Assembly: GCA_002385885.1 (NCBI GenBank) | Contig: DGEI01000016.1 | Coordinates: 20,825-32,172 of the forward strand | Length of the DNA stretch: 11,348 nucleotides | Direction: 5' to 3' | Origin: Firmicutes bacterium UBA3930 | GTDB lineage: Bacteria > Bacillota > Clostridia > Caldicoprobacterales > Caldicoprobacteraceae | Position numbers and translations under genes: made by a program | The notes under the pieces: generated by a model | What the model saw: only the letters and a program-made list of their open reading frames with translations | The model's database searches: none | What the model was told of the DNA's origin: nothing | Part shown: piece after piece, positions 7,223 through 11,348 of the stretch | Position numbering within the stretch: the stretch's first letter is position 1 | How the letters are laid out: each line of letters begins with the position of its first letter

Positions 7223-7450
7223 AACTACCTCCATTGCTAATTATTCAACTTGGACTAAAGCCAAGAATAGCATTGTTTTATCCTTCCATGCCCATTGTTC
7301 CGGCTTCAGCCCTGCCGTGTAAAATATATAATTTGGACATGGAAAAACAATAATCTGATATGTATATGGAGACAGGGTAAATCCATAATGAACAGTGCAA
7401 TTTACCGCTACTCTGCGGAAGCCCATATGACAATATTACCGGCCACTTGT
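7223..7450 (-). other. Long leader/intergenic segment before oadB
   Basis: About 230 bp separate oadB from the upstream terminator. A 61-codon minus-strand open frame here lacks a ribosome site and resembles nothing I know, so I read the segment as non-coding. Small inverted repeats are visible: CTTGG(7 nt)CCAAG at 7249-7265, GGCTGAAGCC, and a GGTAAA/TTTACC pair. A weak TTGTTT-N17-ATATTT promoter-like pair lies about 100 bp before the gene. None of these is strong on its own. Confidence 0.4.
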
Positions 7451-7555
7451 TCATAAAAAAATACTGACGGATATGTCCATCAGTACAGGTATAACTAACC
7501 TATATAATACACCCATGCACCCCATTGCTACATATCCTGTTACATCAAAACTACA
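7451..7555 (-). ncRNA. Candidate ~100-nt small RNA or attenuated leader
   Basis: A good promoter (7562-7589) points into this stretch, and a terminator stem with a T-run closes it at 7485-7455, so transcription alone would give an RNA of about 100 nt. Before the terminator, ACAGGATAT and ATACCTGT can pair with one bulged A, which encloses about 40 nt. A second small hairpin, AGGT(7 nt)ACCT, competes with that 3' arm. One 24-codon frame (ATG 7525 to TGA 7451, MGCMGVLYRLVIPVL...) lies within it, behind a weak AGGA. It could encode a hydrophobic peptide, but its end is the terminator itself. I do not recognise a known riboswitch class. It could equally be a leader controlling read-through into oadB. 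Confidence 0.42.
7455..7485 (-). terminator. Rho-independent terminator between the GGDEF gene and oadB
   Basis: On the minus strand TACTGATGG, a 6-nt loop and CCGTCAGTA form a 9-bp stem with one G-T pair, followed directly by seven T. It lies about 140 nt after the CBS-GGDEF stop. It can end that transcript as well as the one from the promoter at 7562-7589. Confidence 0.75.
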
Positions 7556-7561
7556 AAAGCA

Positions 7562-7589
7562 ATTATATCATATCTATCTCTAAATGCAA
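7562..7589 (-). promoter_or_regulatory. Strong sigma-A-like promoter upstream of the pump operon
   Basis: On the minus strand TTGCAT (7589-7584), 16 bp and a perfect TATAAT (7567-7562). It lies 38 bp after the CBS-GGDEF stop, so it does not serve that gene. Its start point near 7555 leads into the candidate RNA and, if the terminator is bypassed, into oadB. Confidence 0.6.
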
Positions 7590-7626
7590 TAGTACATGCA
7601 GGGCAATTTGCATCATTTTTAAAATA

Positions 7627-8472
7627 TTAATCAACCGTCTCCAAAGGTTTTCCGGACCTTTTAGCCTTTGTCGAAGCCAGGCTGGCAAGATTCAATAGTT
7701 CTCTCATATGTCCGGCATAGTCCTGGTACGGACGCCCCGGACTGCACCGTGTTCCTGCAATCCCTGCCGAGGCTGAAACACTGACTTTATCGGCCCCATA
7801 TACTTGCATCGATATGGTTTTCAGCAATTTCACAGCCAATTCCTTACATTTTCCTTTATCATAAGGTGTCAGTACAGCAAACTCATCACCGGCATAACGG
7901 CACACATAACAGCACTTGGGTACTGATTCAGTCAGCAAATCTCCTAATTCCCTCAATATAGAATCACCGAACATGTGACCGTATTTCTTGTCAATATCAC
8001 CGAAACCATCGAGGTCCATAAATATAATCGAGATTTCAATACCCTTTTTTAGAAGCCTGGAGCCCTGGTAAATCAAATAATCAATTTTATTGAGTTTCGT
8101 CAGTATATCATAATGCTTGGCAACTTCTGAAAATAACCTGGTCTTGGTTACAAGACCGGCTAATTTCTCACCTTCAAGTACAAGCAGCCTTTCTATGTTA
8201 TTTTCCTCCATTATTTCCTTCGCTTCCCATATTGATGTTGCAGGTTCAATACAAATGACCGGAGCAGTCATCACATCAGCTACAATATCACCTGGATCAG
8301 ACATCATTGCATCCCATGTAGTTATAATGCCCACCAGCTGTTTATCTTCATTCATTACAGGCAGGCATCCTATTCTATTTTCCCTCATCAGTATCTGCGC
8401 TTTGCTGATACTTTCATTTTTACTAATTGTAAAAAGATTAGTCTCCATAACATTTGATACTGTTGTCATCAT
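7627..8472 (-). CDS. CBS-pair plus GGDEF protein (putative diguanylate cyclase)
   Basis: A 281-aa soluble protein. Two CBS domains (about 5-55 and 63-118) form a Bateman module that usually binds adenine nucleotides. A GGDEF domain (about 120-278) normally makes cyclic di-GMP from two GTP. The signature is RYAGDEF (192-198), an accepted active variant. The first metal-binding Asp is D153 in FMDLDGF. The usual FKxIND loop reads FGDIDKK, so the guanine-contacting Asn is Asp (D161) and the Lys is Gly; the second guanine contact, Asp in YGHMFGD (D170), is kept. The inhibitory RxxD site is absent (PKCC there), so product feedback is unlikely. Activity and base choice are therefore uncertain. The start is ATG 8472 or the next codon (8469); the ribosome site is only a weak TTGGAAA. 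It appears monocistronic, with a terminator downstream. Confidence 0.9.
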   Translation of the reverse strand: MMTTVSNVMETNLFTISKNESISKAQILMRENRIGCLPVMNEDKQLVGIITTWDAMMSDPGDIVADVMTAPVICIEPATSIWEAKEIMEENNIERLLVLEGEKLAGLVTKTRLFSEVAKHYDILTKLNKIDYLIYQGSRLLKKGIEISIIFMDLDGFGDIDKKYGHMFGDSILRELGDLLTESVPKCCYVCRYAGDEFAVLTPYDKGKCKELAVKLLKTISMQVYGADKVSVSASAGIAGTRCSPGRPYQDYAGHMRELLNLASLASTKAKRSGKPLETVD

Positions 8473-8527
8473 TTTCCAACAGGCTTGCTAACATAAAGCC
8501 GACATGTAAAGTGAAAGAATGGGAGTA

Positions 8528-8573
8528 GTTAGCTACCTTTTCCCCCTTCCTCCTTTGTTACGCAATAGCTAAC
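8528..8573 (-). repeat. 8-bp inverted repeat enclosing a purine-rich tract, in the GGDEF leader
   Basis: GTTAGCTA at 8528-8535 and TAGCTAAC at 8566-8573 are perfect complements that enclose 30 nt. On the minus strand the enclosed part is a polypurine run (AAAGGAGGAAGGGGGAAAAGG). It lies about 55 bp before the CBS-GGDEF start. AAAGGAGG here would be an excellent ribosome site, but no useful start codon follows within range; the next ATG, about 50 nt on, opens a 5-codon frame. It may be an mRNA leader structure or a protein-binding site. Confidence 0.4.
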
Positions 8574-8837
8574 CGACTTTTATTACATAAACCATACTAT
8601 ATATAAAACACTGCATTTTTCTATGGCTGGTATTATATTCCCAGTTCAATAGTTCTACATTCCTATTTATGATATATATATATTTTAATACATTTATATG
8701 TAATATACAAGTATAATAACTAAATCGTTCCAGATAGGGTAAATATCTGCAAATATTGGCATTTATAACTGCTGCTTATCAGTCTCAATTAACGGTTTGT
8801 CAGAAATAATTGTCAACTCATAAATACGGTAATCAAA

Positions 8838-8874
8838 AAAAAAATGGAAAGGAAATAATCCTTTCCATTTTTTT
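8838..8874 (-). terminator. Rho-independent, bidirectional terminator after the 241-aa gene
   Basis: AAATGGAAAGGA and TCCTTTCCATTT pair perfectly around a 5-nt loop, flanked by a long A-run and a T-run. On the minus strand it starts 7 nt after the stop codon at 8881-8883 and ends in a run of ten T. Confidence 0.85.
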
Positions 8875-8880
8875 CTGGTT

Positions 8881-9606
8881 TTAGTCTTCCTGCTCAATAT
8901 CGGTGGACTGCAGACGTGGATTTGGGGATCGAGGCGAACAGGATGTATCTTCAAGCTGGGGTGGAAACAACGGCAGCCTGAAGAATTCTTCACATACATT
9001 TTCTGCAAATTCTTCACAGGGCGGTATTTGACAGAATCCAAATGAAGGTACCAGCAGTTCAACCTTAGCCACAATCTTTAATATAATAGTGACACATACA
9101 TCCACGTCAAATCTTAACATATCGCCTGAAACAGCCTTGCCGGATACACATATGGCATTAACGGTACTTTCCAGCTGGAAGGGGATAACCGATTCATCAG
9201 GCACAAACAAGATAACATCCTTAGGTACTGTTATAATACTATTGCCGCTGCCCTTTTTATTGTTCGCATCTTCAAACACTACTTCAACCGGTATCTCTAC
9301 TTTTGTTTGAACCCTTGCAAAGTTGGGGCGATCAGGCAGCCTGGTAATCTGGGTTCCTATCAGTTTACCTTTAACGCTGGTGCTTCGACAGCTTAATAAA
9401 GTGAAAGGCGGCACAAAATCTGACCAGTGCCCCTTGACATCCTTTACTATAATCCTGACATCATTAAGCGTTTCCTGCTGCAGACAAGCATCATAAACCT
9501 TATTTACCTGTATACACACCTTTTCAATGATCTTTCTGCATCCATCAAATCCGATTCGAGCAGGACTGAGTTCATTTCCTTGGTTTTTGTAGGAATAGAA
9601 TGACAT
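8881..9606 (-). CDS. Unrecognised 241-aa Cys-containing protein, possibly sporulation-related
   Basis: I cannot assign a function. The protein has no signal peptide or membrane helix. It contains ten Cys (23, 31, 41, 73, 153, 171, 192, 197, 205, 223) and a central beta-strand-rich part (about 95-190: EIPVEVVFED, ITVPKDVILFVPDESVIPF, DVCVTIILKIVAKVELLVP). A Cys-rich IPPCEEFAENVC segment and an acidic Pro/Ser-rich tail follow. Alternating hydrophobic strands with VPF-like turns faintly recall SPOCS (DUF3794) spore-coat proteins, but this is an impression, not a match. ATG 9606 follows AAGGAGGG with good spacing. A sigma-E-like promoter (9643-9672) sits about 30 nt before the predicted mRNA's start codon. 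The gene is monocistronic, with a terminator right after it, and divergent from the propeller gene. Translation is secure; the role is inferred. Confidence 0.8.
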   Translation of the reverse strand: MSFYSYKNQGNELSPARIGFDGCRKIIEKVCIQVNKVYDACLQQETLNDVRIIVKDVKGHWSDFVPPFTLLSCRSTSVKGKLIGTQITRLPDRPNFARVQTKVEIPVEVVFEDANNKKGSGNSIITVPKDVILFVPDESVIPFQLESTVNAICVSGKAVSGDMLRFDVDVCVTIILKIVAKVELLVPSFGFCQIPPCEEFAENVCEEFFRLPLFPPQLEDTSCSPRSPNPRLQSTDIEQED

Positions 9607-9642
9607 CCCTAACCCTCCTTTTTATCTGCATTTAAGAAATAA

Positions 9643-9672
9643 ATGAGTATTTCCTCTCAATGCATAATATGA
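9643..9672 (-). promoter_or_regulatory. Possible sigma-E-type sporulation promoter of the 241-aa gene
   Basis: On the minus strand TCATATT (9672-9666) matches the sigma-E -35 pattern. After 14 bp, AATACTCAT (9651-9643) partly matches the -10 pattern CATACANT. The spacing is typical of sigma-E. No good sigma-A pair was seen nearby. The -10 match is only partial. Confidence 0.4.
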
Positions 9673-9734
9673 AAAAGAGGTACTATATGTGATAATAAGC
9701 TTAACATTATCCAAAAACCAAAGGTGATAAAATA

Positions 9735-9763
9735 TTGACAACTGTCATAAGATGTAGTAAATG
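9735..9763 (+). promoter_or_regulatory. Possible promoter of the propeller gene
   Basis: A perfect TTGACA -35 (9735-9740) is followed after 17 bp by TAAATG, a poor -10 match. It would give a leader of about 20 nt before ATG 9789. Just upstream, GATAAT and ATTATC form a 6-bp inverted repeat across 9 nt (about 9690-9710). Only the -35 is convincing. Confidence 0.3.
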
Positions 9764-9788
9764 ACGAGTTTTGAAACGGGTGATAATA

Positions 9789-11348
9789 ATGACATATAGC
9801 GATAATAAGTCTTTCCTGCTGAAAACACCGTCGGAGACATCCTGGCATTTTTTCCTGTCTGACGAGCATACAATAATATACAGATCATTTAAGGAGCAAG
9901 CATTCGGCCCTCCTTCCACGCTAAACCTGCAACACATAAAAGACTTCGAAGCAGCAATAGACCCGGAGGGTATAATCCATCTTTTGGCTTTAACACAGGC
10001 AGATCAGCTGATATATTGCCGGTGGGACGGTCTGAAATGGCAGTATCAGACGGTAGAACATAACCGTTATCGCACCCAGATAATCCCTAATTTTTCTATA
10101 TTGGCTTCTCATGCACTTACTCATATTGTATATTGTATAAAAAGCCTATCAAGGCGTTCTTCGGAAGCTATAATACATTATTCGGGAAAGAAAAACGAAT
10201 GGAACGGCGGAAAGGTATGGGTATATACTCCCGAACGCTCAACCAGCATACACAGTGCTGCAGTTGACTGTGATTCGCGCCTTCATCTGCTTTTCAGCCA
10301 AAAAAATGCCAATGATTACCTTCTCCGCTACTCGCTTTTTAGCCCTGATTCACATGAATGGTCGAAACCCGTAAACGTATACAAGTGCGGATATAATTAT
10401 CCCGACTGCAATCTGTTTGTACACGGGGACGGACAAATGCATATAGTATGGAAAGAACAGGAAAATAACCAATACTCGATAGTATACCTCTCATTTACCG
10501 ATGCTTCATCCTCATCAACCGGATTTCATCCGGTCAAAACACTGTACAAAGGCCAGGCAGAACCCATCCGTCCTGTTGTGGTTTTGGGCGGCAATTTGTA
10601 CTGTCTGTGGGAAATGAACGGCGGCATCCACTATGTTGTATCGAAGGATATGGGCAATACCTGGAGCGCTCCGCAAACGCTCCCCGGCAATAAGTCCCGT
10701 CCACCCGTCTTTTTCACCTATACTTCTTTTGATAAACCTGGTATTCCTCCATCTATTAAACTGTGGAGTTCAGATTACATGATAATCCCGGATATCATTG
10801 ATGTACAGCAGGTATCCGTAAAATATGGGACAAACGGAAATTCACATGCATATTATCCATCATACAACAATAACACTGAGCTGATGGATGTCATGGACAA
10901 AAACCTTAAAAAACTTGAAAAAAGGGTAAAATCCGTTGAAAGGCAGCTGGAAAATATAATTCCAACAGTATATGCCCTCCAGGATCAGTTTCACCAGGCA
11001 AACAAGTCAATATATTATATGGAGACCATGATAAGAAGGCTGAACTTTCAACTGGAACAGCTGTATAACCGCAGCAGCACATATCCTTATGTATCTGAAA
11101 AGAAACAGGAAAGAACACCGGCACATTCGGACGCTCAACCCATATCAAAGCTGCAGGATGTTCAGTCAACCAACCAAAAACAGGAGGATAATCAAAATCA
11201 CCAGGATGAACACACCGGGGGATCCGGACAGAGTTCTCCAGATGAGACTGAACAATATCGACTGGATAAAGCAGAAAAAATAGAAACTCCGCAGACCGAC
11301 GGTTCTTCTATAAATAATTCCCGGCTCCGGCCTGCGGATATGGTAAGG
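9789..11348 (+). CDS. Sialidase-like (BNR/Asp-box) beta-propeller protein with coiled coil, 3' end outside window
   Basis: An open frame of 520 codons without a stop, cut by the window end. It starts at ATG 9789 (MTYSDNKSF) behind GGGTGAT. Residues 1 to about 340 hold about six similar segments, each with a G-x-HxxW/F-type strand and an I/L-x-Y...W strand, for example IHLLALTQADQLIYCRWD, LHLLFSQKNANDYLLRYS, and MHIVWKEQ with SIVYLSF. One segment has a textbook Asp-box, SKDMGNTWSAP (285-295). This predicts a six-bladed sialidase-type propeller. Catalytic sialidase residues (the Arg triad in order) are not evident, so a binding role is more likely. Residues 365-428 form a heptad-rich coiled coil (LKKLEKRVKSVERQLENI), followed by a hydrophilic Gln/Asp/Ser-rich, probably disordered tail. 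There is no signal peptide or membrane segment, so it should be intracellular unless exported another way. The partner and function are unknown. Confidence 0.85.
   Translation, partial: MTYSDNKSFLLKTPSETSWHFFLSDEHTIIYRSFKEQAFGPPSTLNLQHIKDFEAAIDPEGIIHLLALTQADQLIYCRWDGLKWQYQTVEHNRYRTQIIPNFSILASHALTHIVYCIKSLSRRSSEAIIHYSGKKNEWNGGKVWVYTPERSTSIHSAAVDCDSRLHLLFSQKNANDYLLRYSLFSPDSHEWSKPVNVYKCGYNYPDCNLFVHGDGQMHIVWKEQENNQYSIVYLSFTDASSSSTGFHPVKTLYKGQAEPIRPVVVLGGNLYCLWEMNGGIHYVVSKDMGNTWSAPQTLPGNKSRPPVFFTYTSFDKPGIPPSIKLWSSDYMIIPDIIDVQQVSVKYGTNGNSHAYYPSYNNNTELMDVMDKNLKKLEKRVKSVERQLENIIPTVYALQDQFHQANKSIYYMETMIRRLNFQLEQLYNRSSTYPYVSEKKQERTPAHSDAQPISKLQDVQSTNQKQEDNQNHQDEHTGGSGQSSPDETEQYRLDKAEKIETPQTDGSSINNSRLRPADMVR

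Larger units (their letters stand above)
8473..8880. other. AT-rich intergenic region upstream of the GGDEF gene
   Basis: It holds the inverted-repeat element at 8528-8573 and the terminator at 8838-8874. Between them is very AT-rich DNA, including a minus-strand TATAAT near 8629-8634 with no well-spaced -35. No gene is supported. Confidence 0.5.

Noticed and set aside
7241..7426. 61-codon minus-strand open frame just before oadB
   Set aside because: No ribosome site, no family resemblance, aromatic-rich random-looking translation; more likely leader DNA.
9657..9937. Two minus-strand open frames overlapping the start of the propeller gene
   Set aside because: They lie across the divergent promoter region and antisense to a well-supported coding region, with no family resemblance.
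11089..11283. 64-codon plus-strand open frame near the right end
   Set aside because: It is a second frame within the hydrophilic tail of the propeller gene, which stays open over the same bases.
1..11348. CRISPR arrays, transposases, phage genes, attachment sites, defence systems
   Set aside because: No regularly spaced direct repeats, no recombinase or nuclease motifs and no tRNA-associated duplication were seen. Codon use looks even across the genes.

Overview
The window looks like chromosomal DNA from a low-GC, endospore-forming Clostridia-type anaerobe. The evidence is AT-rich intergenic DNA, GGAGG-type ribosome binding sites, sigma-A promoters, a remnant of an anaerobic sulfatase-maturase, a sodium-pump decarboxylase beta subunit and a membrane pyrophosphatase. 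No tRNA, rRNA, CRISPR array, transposase or phage gene was seen. Nearly all genes are on the minus strand. The exception is one divergent gene at the right end, which runs off the window.

Left part (1-3370). An AT-rich stretch with no gene leads into the decayed 3' half of an anaerobic sulfatase-maturating radical-SAM/SPASM gene. It has an in-frame TAA and no radical-SAM half. To its right is a minus-strand set that probably starts from a strong promoter at 3341-3369: a PHP-domain metallo-phosphoesterase (TTG start), a Cys-rich DUF3795-type protein, and a zinc-dependent polyol/hexonate-type dehydrogenase. The dehydrogenase may also have its own promoter, next to a 14-bp palindrome.

Middle part (3680-7600). 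This is a compact ion-pump operon transcribed leftwards: an OadB-type Na+-translocating decarboxylase beta subunit, a 51-aa one-helix OadG-like subunit, and the membrane pyrophosphatase hppA. It ends in an imperfect hairpin and then a strong GC-rich terminator. The pyrophosphatase has the Lys/Thr pair of K+-independent (typically H+-pumping) enzymes and Asp at the usual gate Glu position. Both large proteins couple a chemical reaction to cation export, so the operon is probably a membrane-energising module. No decarboxylase alpha subunit or biotin carrier is present. Ahead of the operon, a TTGCAT-N16-TATAAT promoter is followed about 100 nt later by a terminator. This could be a small RNA or an attenuated leader.

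Right part (7627-11348). A CBS-CBS-GGDEF protein carries an unusual substitution at a guanine-contacting position. Next is an unrecognised Cys-containing 241-aa protein preceded by a sigma-E-like promoter, which hints at a sporulation role. Divergent from it is a sialidase-like (BNR/Asp-box) beta-propeller protein with a coiled coil and a hydrophilic tail. That reading frame is still open at the window end.

The most interesting leads are the pump operon with its easily missed 51-aa subunit, the promoter-terminator unit upstream of it, the altered GGDEF site, and the divergent unknown/propeller pair.
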